Assembly (NCBI GenBank): GCA_022605955.1
Contig: JAKCOZ010000012.1
Span: 19,997,015 to 20,061,014, forward strand
DNA: 64,000 bases
Direction of reading: 5' to 3'
DNA from: Rallus limicola
Lineage: Eukaryota > Chordata > Aves > Gruiformes > Rallidae
The notes below the pieces were generated by a model, which made no database searches, had not been told where the DNA came from, and saw only the letters and a list, made by a program, of their open reading frames with translations. Position numbers and translations under genes: made by a program. Positions 37,861 through 51,961 of this stretch are shown here, piece after piece (position 1 is the first letter of the stretch; each line of letters opens with the position of its first letter).

Positions 37861-40800
37861 TTTAACAACTGCCTTACAATAGACATATAAATATAACCTG
37901 TAGAAAGATTTCAAATTCACAATGGCAAAGGGAGTAAGCCCATAATTTTCAGAATTTGAAAATTAAAATTTATTGGGTTGATTTTGCCAGGTTTTCTCAA
38001 GATCAAATGACTGAATAACATAGCATGTAAGGAATGGATTTTAGGTTTTGTGCTCTCTATGGAAAACATGTGAATAGCCCTATCTGATGCCTGTCTTCTG
38101 CACTGAAACATCAGGACCTAAAGCTCTGCATTAGAGGTAGAGATGATAAAGATTCTGTTAATCATTATCTGTTGCAAAATACCTGTTTATAAAAACAGAG
38201 ATCGTATCAATAGAGACCTGCTGGAATCTGCTGGGCTTAGCGGAAATTATTCTAGATGATTTCTTGGCAAAATCCTGGCTTCCCTGATGGTGCTGGCATG
38301 AAGGCTGTAATGCCAGGCTAGCTTTGCCTTATAGATGATCTGGAGACTAGGTGCATTTCAGAGTTTCTCTGGAGTCTTTTGTTTCTGGAGTCCTAATTCA
38401 GAAGGTTAGCTTTGGTGATGATGCTGTTGTGACATTTCCAGTTTCCATTGGAATCCGCCCATTTCCGGGCTGAAAGCTGCTCGTTACAGTTTTCTGCAGG
38501 ATGCAGCAGGTACAGGAGCCTGAGCTCAGGCAGGATCCACAGGAAACACTGAAATAAGTAACTGCAGCTACTTCACTTATCAGTGAAATACATCTAGCCG
38601 TGGGTGAGATCTTCTGGCAGCATACAGCACTGCATAGCAGATAAAGGAACAGTTGATCCAAATGAAACTGCCAAGAGAATTTATGAAACAGTTCTGTTGC
38701 ACAAGGGATCAGCTTTGTCTATCCTTGCAAGGAGCTGTATGGAATCCTTATTGACTTTAAAACAAACTGTGCTTAATGCATAGCAGGCATACTAACTTTT
38801 CTAAGATTTCATAATCCTATACCTCTATCCTGACAGAAAGTTTCTTGGTGTCTTTGCTGATGATAAACTCTCCAGATCCAGTCTGAAAAAGAAAAAGTCT
38901 TCTTGCATTGGCTCAGGATGTATCTTCATTAGTTGACTCCAAAGGTGCAATTCACTAAGGCCACAGAATTACTCACAGCTCTAATGTAGTTAGGTATCAA
39001 GCATTCTCACCTCCTGCTGCCTTGCCTTTTCCATACTGCCACCGTGCTTAAAGAAAACCTCACAGAGGCTACCGATAAAATATTCTAGTCATGTCAAATG
39101 TCATGCTTGTAAAACACTCAAACTCTGTCCTCACCACTGACTACACAATTACTACCAAGAGCTGAATATTATGGATATGAAGTTCATAAGTCTCAGTGCA
39201 GGCTCCTCTAAAAGTTATTCAAGTTTTCTTGGAGCTCTCAATCCAAATACTAGCCATGCATGCCACTCTCAATTTGCGATGGCTCAGAGATTTCACAAAT
39301 GACAGTGGCATGATTCAGACAGCTTGCTTTATTGACATTACAGTAAATACCAAGTGTCAGAGGAACTGCCTTTTTAAATCCTGACTTATTGCTACTGTTA
39401 TATATCACTATTACTGAACCACAGCAGTGCCTCGAATCCAACTTCAGATCGGAGTTTTAGAGGGCAAAGCAAAATACACAGAAAGCCGTGGGAAAGCTGT
39501 TACAGAGCAACTTGCCCAGGATTATAAAGCAAGAGTGGCAAAGAAGAAAATAGAGCCAATGCTTCTGAGCAGCTACAATATGCTTCAATAATAAAATTAT
39601 CACTCTCTTATGGTATGACTGGTATTCCTTGTTCAACAGACACCCAACAGAGACTGATAGAGTCGCCCAATATCATCTAGGAGTATTTCTTAATACCCAG
39701 CTATAACTGGCAAAAGTATTTTTAACATCCTAATCATTGCATGCACAAAGTAGGAGTATATATAGGAGGTAAAACAGAAAGAAAAGGGAAGGGGAGGAAC
39801 AAATCTGTTTTGCACAGTTATAGTACAGTACCAAGATCATGTTTGAACTCCCCAAACAGAAAAATAGTAAAACACACAGCATCTGCCTTCAACTCCTGCA
39901 AGCTGCTGAAGTGCAATGATGGAAAGGGTTTATCTTTTATATCTTTAATTTCCAGTGATGATTATCTCCTCCACTCTTCCTTCCTGGTGATTCTTTCAAT
40001 TAATACCCTTAAAATGTTCCTTTTGTGCAGAGACTTCCTCTTTCCATGAATCTTCCTGCAGTATTTGCATCGTATGTGATACTAGCAGAGATTACAAGTG
40101 AAGCCTTAAATTTAAAGTGCTGAAATCTCCTTACACTAATGTCTCTTTATAGTACTTCAGCAACAAAAGGGCCATAAAGAAGGGGAGATTAATTTGCTAA
40201 ATTGTCAGCATAGGGACTCCTCTTTCGTGTGCAGAGAATTGGAACAGAGAGTTTGCAGTGACACAGGCTATGGCCATACTCCACTGTGCTGCATGTCTCC
40301 TCCATCTCCAGAGGCCAAAAAGGGTCCTGGGGTAAAGAACTAAATTGCTGCACCTCCAGATCAGATCAATACATGCCAGGGACTAAGCAGATTCCCCGTT
40401 CTTTTCAGAGCAAGGGCATATAAAGGATGCCTCGAGTCCAGGGTTTCCTTCTGCCCTTCACTTGCATAAGATCTCAGATCAATTTTGTAACTGTGCAGTT
40501 CCATTGACTTCTATGGATTCATTTTTGCTTTCAAATGAAAACTGGGTCTAAGAGCTCAGATTTGATAGAGAAGTGTCCTAAAATACTCTGGGAGGCTAAC
40601 CCTGCGGTCCCTGGCACTGCTTTTGATGTAAATTTGCATGTGCCTACAAAAGCAGATTTAGAATTTATTAGTTAGATTTGAGCCTCAATGTAAAACATTT
40701 GATTTAACATTACACATTCCCATGAGTTTTGTTTGTTTATATGCACAAGCAAGATTCAGTGATTGCCTGTTAACAAATTATTCAAAACATAAAAATCAAT

Positions 40801-42696
40801 TAAAATAATTTTCAACAATTCACTCATAGCCAAATGCTGACACAGTTTAAACTGGCTCACTACCTCCCTCAAAAGCAATGAGGAAACCAAGCTAAAGATG
40901 AATATAGAGTTAGCCACTTCCAGAAAAAAACTTCAAGTGCTTTTTCTCCCACATTACAAAGTAACTTAAGATTGTTAAATAATTAAAAAGATTGGTCAGC
41001 TTTTAAACAAACTATGTTCATGCTTTCTCTAGATTAAATACAGCCATTGTGATAATTTATATAAAATTAATTCTGTTTTTAGAGGATTTAGTCCAACTGA
41101 ATGTAGCTGGTAATTATGAAAACAGCAGTTCTAGCACTTGCTCTTTCTTGTATTTTCTTGTATGCAAAGAACACACAATTTCTCACAGCCCAGGCCCTGC
41201 AGACTTTCCTGGTATGACAGAAATAACTGTGTCTTGCAAAACCCTGTCACTACAGCTACAAAGGAGTGTGCTGGCAGGATAAACCACAGGGGATATCAGA
41301 GTCCACACAGACTTCAACTTTTCATGGAGATAACTCTGCATTTCTCATGAATTCTCATATTTTTTCTAGAGTGTGACACTCCCTGAAGCTTGTAGGTTGT
41401 GTTTTCCCTTTCTTCACAGATTAAGAGCATCTTCTCTAATTCACTATTTCCCTGATGGTCAAGAGATCTATCTATTCCAATCACAGCAGAACTCAGGCCT
41501 GTCAAGTAGGTGTGGTGTGGTAAAGACTGACCAGGACTCAGATTTCAAGAGTAAGACTTATAGACTTATTTGTTATCATTCTGACAGGACATGCTTTGTT
41601 CCTATTTCTGTTAGGGAGATATATCTTAAAAAGCACTGAACTTTCCACTGATCCTACATTCAAAAGCCAGTGAGAGCCTATTATTAAGTAGGAATCAAAA
41701 TTCAGTAAGGAAATAATTTCCCTTTTCATGATGTGACTAGTTATTTTAAGTAGCAAGTAACTTATTTCAATAATCAAGAAAAATTAAATGGTTAGAACAC
41801 CACGGCTGATTTTCAAAGGCCTTTTGTTAACAACGGGAGTTAAGCATTTCTGTGTCTTTATAATCTGCCCCACAGTCCTACTAATAAATGAACTAAAATA
41901 ATATTAATCTCTGTTGGAAATGGGGAGTGGTGCTATGTTTCCACAATCAGCACATCCTAGGTAGGGAGTCAGGCTATAACTGAGACAACTTGCCCTTACA
42001 GAGGAGAGCTGCTGCTTCTGCTTCCAGCTTCTGCTCTCTAGACCCATCCTCATCTCAGACCTGTTTCACAGTTTTCCCTCCTACTTCAAGCAGCCATTAA
42101 TTCCCACTTTATTTTTTTGGAAGAAGGTTTTTATTCAGACACTCTTTGTTTATTGCCCTATACACAGTACAGTAAGTCTGCCACAGCACACTCTTCTCTT
42201 GCACTCATGACACGTTCCACTCATTTCCATCTTTCCCTATCTTCTGAAAGATGAAGTACTACTGAATGTTGGCAGAGCACTGCATGCCTAATAAATTCAT
42301 TTAATATCTCAGCTTTTTCCAGGTCATTAACTCTTTGGTTCTTTATTTACTTTAAAATACCCAGTCAAAGAAATTTCCCAGTGTGATGAAGCTCATTCCC
42401 AAAGCAGCTTCACATGAGCAGAAGCACTGTTAGAGAATTAGCCATTATGTAGGTAATATTCAGACCTGTAGAATGCCATTAAAAACTCATAAATATACCA
42501 CGCAGTTTTGTAACTGAAAATCCACTAAAATTTTACATCAGATCAACTACATATATACTGAGATTGCACATTAGGTAAACTTGAATACCTTTAAAATGCA
42601 TTGGTCTTTATGTTTTCTGTTGTGTGGCTGAATATGAGTCTTCCTGTCCCTGGAAAATGATTTGCATCTACATACCCAAGCTAGAAAGATATATTA

Positions 42697-42710
42697 CCCT
42701 CAGCTGAGGG
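42697..42710. repeat. 14-base palindrome around an E-box
   Basis: CCCTCAGCTGAGGG is a perfect palindrome with a central CAGCTG E-box, the class bound by bHLH dimers. Confidence 0.7.
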
Positions 42711-43470
42711 CTTTATCGATTTGTCTGTAAGACTTCTAAAGTCAGAGCTATCATTTCATAGTAATGAGCAGAATTGCTTAAGGCTGCTTGAGCAGAATTT
42801 ACCCCATCTTTAACCCCCATCCACACCTGCTTGCACCAGCACAGGTATTTTTGCAGTTGTTCAATAATCCACAGGGAACATGTGCTTGGGGAGGTGATTT
42901 TTCATTTCCCTTCCCCGTTTCACCATCTAGCCAAACACATAGAGAGACTGATGCTGGTGTGGGTACAAATTGCCACGGGCAAATCATATCCACTGAAGAA
43001 GTGTATGTGGGATGACAATCTGATATTCTGAACTTTCTACTTGCTTTTTGTTTTATTTTATTTTTTTAAACCTGGCTGTTACAGCTAAATGAGATTTTAT
43101 AGCTTGCCAGAGATCCTTGGCAGGTTTTTGTTTCCAGCTAAAAACATTGTGCTTTTCCCTGTGAATTATATTTATCCAGATCCCTACTTGTTAGAAATCC
43201 TTGTCACTCACTGCATATCAACGAAGCACTAACAATATACAACAAGTTATTAAATGTCCCTGTTAATGTCAAAGGCAATGAGAGATTTAAGCAACAGCTT
43301 ATCTTTAGCTGCATGCTTATTCACGGAAGGCAATAGCACTGAGGAACATGTGTAGGTGTTTTGCTGAAACATGGCTCAATGGAAAGTCAGAGCTGAGATT
43401 CCTCTCTCAAAACTATCTGAAGTAAGTTTTACAGATTAAAATGCAGTACAAGAACTTAGGCAGAACCTGT

Positions 43471-43484
43471 AAAAAAAAAAAAAA
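43471..43484 (+). repeat. 14-base A homopolymer
   Basis: Uninterrupted A run just left of a candidate conserved block. Confidence 0.8.
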
Positions 43485-43810
43485 GCAAGCAGCTAAATAC
43501 TGTGTTATGGGCTTTCATCTTTTCTGCAGAGTGGAATTAGCTTAACCAATTTCCGTGCTTTTGGTAGAATACTCGCTGAACAATCCCATTAGAGAAACAG
43601 AAATTGAATGGGCAGCCAATCGTAAAAATAATTGCTCAACCTTTATCCTTTCCAGCTGATTTTTGAGAATCTAAACTCAAGAGCCCTCCTTATACTAAGC
43701 ATGAATTGATTTGTCTAGAATGGAATTAATTTAATTTGGGAACAGTCATGTTTGAAGGCAAAATGTTGCTTAATCAAAATTTATTATTTTGATCTCCAAT
43801 TTCTATGTAA
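43485..43810. promoter_or_regulatory. Candidate conserved non-coding block
   Basis: Unique sequence with retained CpGs (TTTCCGTGC, ACTCGCTGA, CCAATCGTAA) and many AATTAG, TAATT and ACAAT motifs; looks unlike repeat-derived DNA. Appearance only. Confidence 0.25.
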
Positions 43811-45234
43811 GTGCAATCAAAAAATCAAATACCTGGATTTCGAGATGATTATGTCTACACATGAGACAGATACATTTTTATATCCCCAGCAGCAGGAGCA
43901 GACTGTTTCCTACAAAGATATTCAGACTAGCAGCTTTAATATGAAACCAAGACCCAGAAGTCCCAGAGCTCCATTCTCTCCTTGGATACTGGATAAGAAA
44001 CATAACATTTCTATATATGATATCAGACATAATAGGAAGAAATGCTTTTGTAAAAAGAGTATTTTACTAATAACAAATGTTGCAATTTGAAAGGCTCCAA
44101 AATATAAACCACATGTGGATACCTGATACCTATCTGTAAGCTCACCCTACATGTCAGAAAATATCATATTATCTAGGTCTTTTTTAAGGTGCCCCATTCT
44201 AGAAAACAGCAGTTTTTTAGTGAGAGTTAAAAAGAGCAGGTGTATTCCAGAAGCTGATATGAATTTATCTACGAGACCACAAATGTGATAGTTAATGCTT
44301 TTATAGTAGCTAAGATTGATTAACTCTGCAAGATATCAGGGAAATCATGTGATTCTAAAGCCACCATTCAGGCAAATTTATAGCTAAACTCTCAGACCCC
44401 ACTTCAGAGACAGGCTAAGAACTGTCTCCACCAACTAGCCCTAGAAAACAAAGGACACTTAGCAGCTTGGAATTCACAGAATCACAGCATCACGTCCATG
44501 TCGGAGTCTGACTGGAGAAGGATCACAGAGTTACACTCTATATATAAATAAGTACCTGTAACATGTCATTTCTTTTTTTTTAATCACAGAAAAATAGTAA
44601 CATGCAAAGAACTGGATTTAATCTATCTTTTCACCAGTCAATTGTGATCATTGCCACTGATTTGCACTACAGCAACACTCAGGATCCCAATAGTGAAGCC
44701 TTACAGTTTGTACACCCACACTGATTTTGACATGCCTGCATGTTCTGTGGTTGTTCATGTGCATATTAACTGCGTGCAAATTTGTGTCTTCCTTATTTGT
44801 TAGCATTGTGACTCCGTCTTTCCTGTGAAAATACAGCATAGAGAAGCATTTCTCTTACCATAGAACCCAAACTCTTTGGGTGTCCAGAAAAACATAAAGG
44901 GATTGTTACTATTGAATAAAACCCTAGCAGCATGGTCCAGCTCACTGTCGGTACAGTTACTCGGTGCTAAAGGCAATTTAAGTCAGTCAGCTGGTCAGTG
45001 GATAATATAAAAAAGACACTTGCCAGAGACACAGGAGATTTATCAGTTAGACATTCTGCCTGCAAATCTTTGAGCCATCTTTCTGCAGACTTTCTCAGCA
45101 GCTAGACAGAATGAAGTTTCCAAAGGGAGAGCTGCTCCCAAGGGCACTCACAAAGTACTTGTTTTATACATCCTGTATTGACAAATCTTTCCTTTGTAAT
45201 AAACGTTTAAAATCTCTGGGCTTGTTCTTTTTAT

Positions 45235-45940
45235 TTATGGTTTGGAAAGTGTTTTGTGAGAGGGGATTGTTTTATTAGAAACAATAACTGGCACATCCAT
45301 TAACTTTTTCTGAAGTCATTGTATGCCTGGAAGCCTTAAACAACTTTTTCCAGGTATTTTTCATTACCATGCAAAGGAAGTAGGCTTTATTAGAGAATGA
45401 AAGGGGTCCCTGAGAAGGAATGTAAAATTGATAAAGATTAAGAGACAGGTTCATAATTCTTACTGAAATTATCAGACATAATGAATTCTTGCAAATGTTA
45501 ATGGAGCCAGCAATAAATAATTATTTAAATCAATGGAAGCTAAGCACATATTTTGAATACTTTACTTTCTACTTACAAGAACCTAGCAAAATGCGTGGCT
45601 AGTTTGGACCCTTATTGAATGCTGAATGAAATACCTTAATACTTGTCTCAGTTGTTCAGAATTAGATACAGGAGATTTTTGAATCAGCACTTCAAGCTCT
45701 TTCCTATCTTCTGCTAGCTTTTAGTCTGTTTTAATGAACTCTTCACTAATTGGGAAAGGTCCTTTCCAATTTGTGACATGTTTTTGGATTGCTCAACAGA
45801 TCTAATTAGCATTAAGTCACTTTATCTCTGAATCAAGCATTTTTCTGCTCCTGCTATCTTCCAGAATTTAATGAATTAGTGCTTATTAATGCCTCCAGGC
45901 CATTATTAAAGTTTGTTCTTTAATCTGGAAGTTTGAATTG
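45235..45940. promoter_or_regulatory. Candidate enhancer-like block (SOX, octamer and homeodomain motifs)
   Basis: An inverted SOX-like pair ATTGTTT (45266-45272) and AAACAAT (45279-45285) is followed by an octamer-like ATGCAAAG (45369-45376), ATAAATAATTATTTAAAT near 45513-45530, and TAATTAGCATTAAGTCAC near 45805. An imperfect palindrome lies at 45749-45770. No repeats or coding potential. Function is inferred only. Confidence 0.3.
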
Positions 45941-46000
45941 ATGGTCCCCTGACTCTAAAAAACTCATTGTCTGTGAACTCAGGGGAGTGAATGGGAGGGA

Positions 46001-46016
46001 AGGCAGGCAGGCAGGC
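46001..46016 (+). repeat. (AGGC)n microsatellite
   Basis: About four AGGC units. Confidence 0.8.
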
Positions 46017-48583
46017 CTGGGCAGATAGTGAAAATGCACAGAAAGGAAGCAAGTCACTGAACAGCTATCCCATAACTCAACAGAACAGAAGGCTGATGTG
46101 GTGTTTGAGGGGAAGGAGCCTTTCACTCCTCCCATTCAAGACCACAGAAGTTATCAGACTCCAGGACAGAAGACCTACCCTTCCCAGCATCACTGGCAGA
46201 CCCTAACCAAAACTAACAAGCCTCCAGCACTGTGTGCTCCTGGAAGGAAACTCTCAATCAGCTTTTAAGAATACACATAAATAACCACAGAAAGAAAATC
46301 TGCAGTGCAGAAAAAGTTCTGTAAAATTCAGGAATTACCACCTATATGTGCGAATTGGTAGTTTGTGATTTCTGGCTTACTCTAAGTTAACTGTTACAGA
46401 CAAAACAACCTGTAGCAGGCCCAGAAGGCAGTCTGACATGGGGGAAGATGTATAGATGCCTGGATAAATAATATGTACAATATTCAGTATCTGAAGATAG
46501 GTTCAGTCAATGCTCCTTGGTTGGCAAAGTGTGAATGAACAACAAATAATCCAATCACCCTCACCAAGCATCACATGGTGGTTTTTATTTGCAAAACCTG
46601 AAAACCATCCTATTCTATTCTCAGTTCATTGGATTTTGTGTTCCTCTTTCCCTTAGAGAGTGCAGAAAACAGTGTGCTTTTGTCTGAAGAGACTATAAAG
46701 CAACAGTGAATGAGAAGAGGTGTTCTTTAGAGACTATTTCTTTCACTTTTTTGGGTTTTGCTTTTAGCAATAGCCTGTATCACACTGGATAATAATGCTA
46801 AATGCTGGATGGGACCCCCACATAGCACCTTAAGTCTGTCATGCTAAAGATAATTCAAGGAGCAGAGACTCCCTTCTGAGCTCTGAACAGCCCCATCTGT
46901 CTCAGTCCTTTGGGCTTTTTTCTTCTCACTTGGCCTTTATTTCCTCTGTATCTGTCAGTTTGCATGAGCACAGAAACCCCTTCTCTGCCACAGAACTGCT
47001 CAGGCAGCTGCCTGGCTAGAGGTGAAGGAAACCTGTATTACAGGAACTGAAGCAATGTCAGAGAGTACAGCAACAGAAAATATTGCTACACAAGTGTAGC
47101 CATGGCCCACTAGCCTGAGCCAGCCTTGGCCAAATATACTGTGGCCTATTGTATCTCAAGTGTATCTATCAAAACCAAGCTGGCCAAGAGCTTGCACATA
47201 CTTCAGGAGCTGAGTTAGTTTGTTGAAAGTAGGAACTTTACCAACCACCTCTGTTCAAAGACTCTGCCCACACTGCCTCAAGGAGCAAGCAGAGTACATG
47301 TCATCTGTACTACTTGTTCTAAGCAGGTATATTGAAAGGTAAAATTTTGATGATTAACAAATTACTTGCTATGTCTTCTATTGTACATCAGCTATTTCCT
47401 AGCTGCTTTTGTTCAGGTTTGTCTGAAGCTCCATCCATGAAGAAAGTTTGAAAATGTGGTCAGAAAAATACCTTTCTCCTCACCCAGCACCATGGCTACC
47501 ACTGCCAGGTTTTATCATTTGACTGAACAACTACCCAAAGCTCAAAATAGTGAAGGTCCCAAGTCCTGAAAGCTGTTATTTTTACATTTCATAATTCTTA
47601 TGCCATTTTCAAGGTTCCCAAATGGCTGGCAGACACTTGCAACATCTGATGTTGGCAACACTGCATATTGCCATAGCTGAGCTCACATGAGTTGGATCCT
47701 TCTCAATCTAAAGGAAGCTGATTTCAAACCATAGCCAGCAAAGTGTTCATCTAGAGACTGAATTTCATGACTTCCCTAATAAAAGACAGTCTTTGCAATC
47801 AGGCCAAAGCTAAACACTATATTTTAATTAGCTTTGAAAGGGAAAACAACTTACCAAGACTTAAAATCCAGAAGGAAAGGAAATTCAGTGGGAGAACAAC
47901 TAGGGGAAAGGGTGTCAGTGGATGAATAACTGGTTTAGTTGGACTATTTCTTCTTCTGGCAAAGGAATGTTAAGCAAGAGAAGGATTCATTTAGACACAT
48001 TACAAAATATAAAGAACATGGAGTTAAAAATGAACATCTTCAATATTTCCTATAATTATTCTAAACTTTTATGTCTAAACAGGAAAACCTTTATGAGCTC
48101 CCAAGACCAGAAATTTGTCCAAAGGCTGCTATCTTTCCCTATACAGCAAGATACTGGAATTACTTAGCACTTAAAATCTTGGCTGTATGTTCATTCTAAT
48201 TACTTTCCAAACCAGACTTTGACTGTGCAGCAAATGAGATAGCTGGCTTGTTAGAATAACACTGCAATGTTCCATTACAGCCTTTTTGTGCTAAAAGAGG
48301 AATCAGTCATGGCATGCTGCAATATTCCCACTATTTTTAAAAAGAGCAAAAATATATTTCGTCAGTTTGTATACCAGACTGAAACATTCTTTCCAGCTCT
48401 GCCCAATATGATTTTGGATAGTTCCTCTGGCTCTGAACAGAACATTTTATAAAGAAACAACAGGCAATTCACAGCAAAAGACTTCTTTGTCTATACTATT
48501 GCTTGGTCTGCTTGATGCATGAGGCAAAATGAAAGTTTTGGACATACTGCAATGTCTTAATGCCACACAACCAAATATTGGTT

Positions 48584-48838
48584 ACAGAATCACAGAATCA
48601 CAGAATCTTAGGGGTTGGAAGGGACCTCAAGAGATCATCGGGTCCATCCCCCCTGCCAAAGCAGGCTCCCTATTTCATATTGCATAGATAGGCATCCAGA
48701 CGAGACTTGAATATCTCCAGAGAAGGAGACTCCACCACCTCCCTGGGCAGCCTGTCCCAGGGCTCCCTCACCCTCACTGGGAAAAGGTTCATCCGCATGT
48801 TGGTGCGGAACTTCCTATGCTCCAGCTTACAGCCATTA
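48584..48838 (-). mobile_element. CR1 LINE 3' fragment, same subfamily as the copy at 8566
   Basis: Begins with three ACAGAATC octamers, then TTAGGGGTTGGAAGGGACC. It ends near GGAACTTCCTATGCTCCAGC and TTACAGCCATTA. Its reverse complement follows the last 250 bases of the 8566-9256 copy closely, so both descend from one young subfamily. Here the copy lacks the upstream reverse-transcriptase part. Confidence 0.93.
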
Positions 48839-50446
48839 GTTGGAGTCAAAGAGCTACAGAGCTGAAACCAGCAGGAAAAGAATGAAACTAGGTATCTTTT
48901 GCTAAGTTTTCACAACATCTTCACACAGATGATACACAACAAGGTCCTCACACCTACCTGGTTTTGGGTACTTAACAGTGCTCTGGACATGTAAAGGTGC
49001 CCTGTAGTCAGGTTAACTATCTACAGCAGTCAGCTCTCAGGTGGAGTGAACCCACAACAACTCAACAGTCAATAAGGGGGGAGTGGAACATGGGGGACAT
49101 TACCATTCCTTTCATGTCTTTGTTTCATGTCTCTCCAATTGCTGTAACAGCATCTTACAGTCCCTTAAAAGTCCACTTTCAAAATTGACTACCGCTAGTG
49201 CACTACTATATATTGTCTACAAGCTCAGACCCCTATGCATAAGCATACAAGTGACTATTTTCAAGTACTATTACAAATGTGTTTACACATTTTTCCATGA
49301 ATTATTATGACATTTTCCAAAAATGGAACTCAAACAGAACTGTACAAATAACTCACTGTGGTGGTTTAGATTATATATTATACTTCTTTATAACTGCAAA
49401 TAATTTTAGAAGAGATTGTTAGTTTCTTGCACATTCCCCAGACAACTTTTACAAATAATTCCTAATTTGCAACCACACTTTCATGGGAGATGTTCAATAT
49501 TCAAAGTCTGATGTGAATTGGTTGGAAAATCCAGTCACACAAAATAGATTTTTGTATTCTAATTAATGAAATTCTAAACTAGGGGTTTGGTGCCATATTT
49601 TATCAATTTAAAACTTACGTTATTCAGAGAGTCAATATTTGTTTTATACTCACTGCTTTTGTCAAGTAAATAATTTCTTAATGTATCAATAAAAAAGGAC
49701 TATAAGAAATATAAGCATTGTTGAAAAAAGTGAACAATTCCAGTTCATATTTATGGTTGCATTTTCATGATATTAATTTAATTTAGGATAATTTTTACTA
49801 ACAGGGCACGAGTACAAGAGTTCTCCTAAGTTATTTCTTTATACAGAACCTAAAATACTATCAGTAAAGTTATTGATTGTACAACAATGTTCAAAGGTTC
49901 TCAGAAAACACAGACTTCAAGAAAAGAAGAGGACATGCACACAATATCAAATAGATAAAAATCAGTGTCTGCAGTGCTGGGAGGCATAGACAGATCGCTC
50001 TGCCCTTGGAGGAAGTCATCTTTTTGTATAGACACTGCCAGACTTGACTTTTATTGTGCCTCAAAAATCATTCTAAATCACAAAACTGGTTTGCCTGAAA
50101 GGTCATCACATGGTATTTGCAGTATTTCCCTAGGGCAGAGTCTAGCAAGGGCTTATCTCACAGGACTATTTGAAGAACCAACAATTCATTGATTGCTCAG
50201 TGCTGTGAAGACAAAAGTGTTATGTTAGTGCTTAATGTATCTCACAGTTTTTTAAATGATTATTTGTGCCACTTCCACCTCTGCAGCACCTTAGCAGAAG
50301 AATGCACCTTTTGGAGATGCTGCAGACACTGGATTCAGCTTTCAGGGCATGTGATGCAACTGCCATTTGTGACTACATTTGAAGAGTCTGCATCTCTCTA
50401 ATTCTTGCTGCAACTTGGCTGTATCAGTATGAGGGGCTCTTGATTT

Positions 50447-50468
50447 AAAAATAAATAAATAAATAAAA
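50447..50468 (+). repeat. (AAAT)n microsatellite
   Basis: About five AAAT units flanked by A-rich sequence. Confidence 0.85.
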
Positions 50469-51249
50469 GTGCTCTCAAAACTAAACACAATAGGCATAGA
50501 GAGAGAATGCATCTGGCTGTGAAGACCTTTCACAGCAAACCCCTTTCAATGAGCCCTGCTGAAGCTCTTCCTAACTCTCCGAAAAGCCCTACTTGCCCTC
50601 AGTGAACATCTCTTGAAGAACAAGGCTCAGTAAATGGGCCAGTCACATAATGATCCAGGGGAGTAGGATGAGTACAAATCAAGTCCCATGAGAAAAACCC
50701 ATGGTGCTTCTGGATTCATCTTCCCAATCCAACAGACACTTCAAGAGACAACTTTGTCTTCCATCCACATAAAAAGGTTTTTACCACCTTATGATAAAAG
50801 ACAAAGCTATCCCTGCCAACCCTCCACTGCAATCTGTCACAGCTCTGATAAGCAGTGTCCCAGGAGGACATTTGCCTTGAGGATGTACTACCCAGAATAC
50901 CAGGAAAGAAGAAAGAACCTAGAAGTGCATTCTTTTTCCAGCATACACTTGCAGTTATTAAAACAGTGTCTCCTAACCTGCTTCTGCTCCCAAAGTTCCT
51001 CATTTGACTTTTGCTTAATTTTAAATATTCAAATACTCAAACTGAGACATACCAAGTACATTTAATTTAAACCAGGTCTTCTACGCTGACTAGGTGTTCT
51101 GCTCCTCACAACCCTTTAGGCAGACAGGCTCTGGATACGTAAGATTTCTGAGTGCAGGGAACTTTTCCGCATTCTACATGATGCAAGGGAGGCTTTATGT
51201 GACAGGTCATCTCTGCACCTGCAGAACTGGATACAGAAAGGCATTCAAG

Positions 51250-51264
51250 AAAAAAAAAAAAAAA
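51250..51264 (+). repeat. 15-base A homopolymer
   Basis: A15 followed by G and A6, in intergenic sequence. Confidence 0.8.
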
Positions 51265-51961
51265 GAAAAAAGACTTGGCTAAGGAGTTTAGCCATTAGTG
51301 TTGAAGTAGTAACTGAATAAATTGCATGATGGGGTTTTTTAATCATTGTGAAAAGGTTTTTAAGTATTTTGAAACCATTAATAAATGCACTTTCTGGATT
51401 TCCATACAGCTTCCATTTTTCACTGAGGATGCATCCCAGGTTGGCACAGGTTTGTATACATTTTTTTGCACTTAACGTGCATTATCCATTGTTTTGAGTT
51501 TCAATATGATTATCTGGTGTCTGAGAAAATTCCTCAGGAAATCTTGCAACTAGCTTATATGATGATTAAAAAAATGTACAAGATAACTGAAAAGGAAAAT
51601 CTTCAAGATAGAGCAATAATGTCCATCAGAAGTAGAGGAGTCATGGTGACAGTGAAGACAAAGTCCAGATGTAGTCCGACCATTATTCTGACCAATTTCA
51701 ACCTAAGCCTCACAGCAGAGAGACTTGGAAGAGAGAAAATGAGATCATAGGATGGGGTAAATCATTCTAATTTAGGAAGCATCAGAGAGTTAGGGCTGAT
51801 GAAGGGATTGTGCACACCCCTACCAGTCCCCCTCATAACTCAAAGCAGATTGGGTGGTGGACTGAGAGGTCTACTAGGCCTTTTAGGTATTTCTGTAACT
51901 TGAGCAGAAAGAAATTCTGCTCTAAGGAGGCATAGCTATACCATGTCTTTCTCATGGATCA

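Larger units (their letters stand above)
26730..43470. other. Intergenic, AT-rich, no gene recognised
   Basis: Only short, unremarkable open frames. It holds a G-rich GGGGGA repeat at 32100-32120, an A13 run at 33838-33850, a possible worn CR1 tail at 37795-37860 and the E-box palindrome at 42697. Nothing else could be identified. Confidence 0.6.
44140..48583. other. Intergenic, AT-rich, no gene recognised
   Basis: Apart from the candidate block at 45235-45940 and the AGGC repeat, nothing recognisable. A short CACAGAATCACAGCATCAC at about 44475 may be a tiny CR1 end, too short to call. Confidence 0.6.
48839..51960. other. Intergenic, AT-rich, no gene recognised
   Basis: Contains the AAAT microsatellite and the A15 run. 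Open frames of up to 125 codons (50688-51065) show no family resemblance and have no supporting context. Confidence 0.6.

Noticed and set aside
44474..44540. CACAGAATCACAGCATCAC as a CR1 terminus
   Set aside because: Only about 20 bases match; the sequence after it does not follow a CR1 tail.
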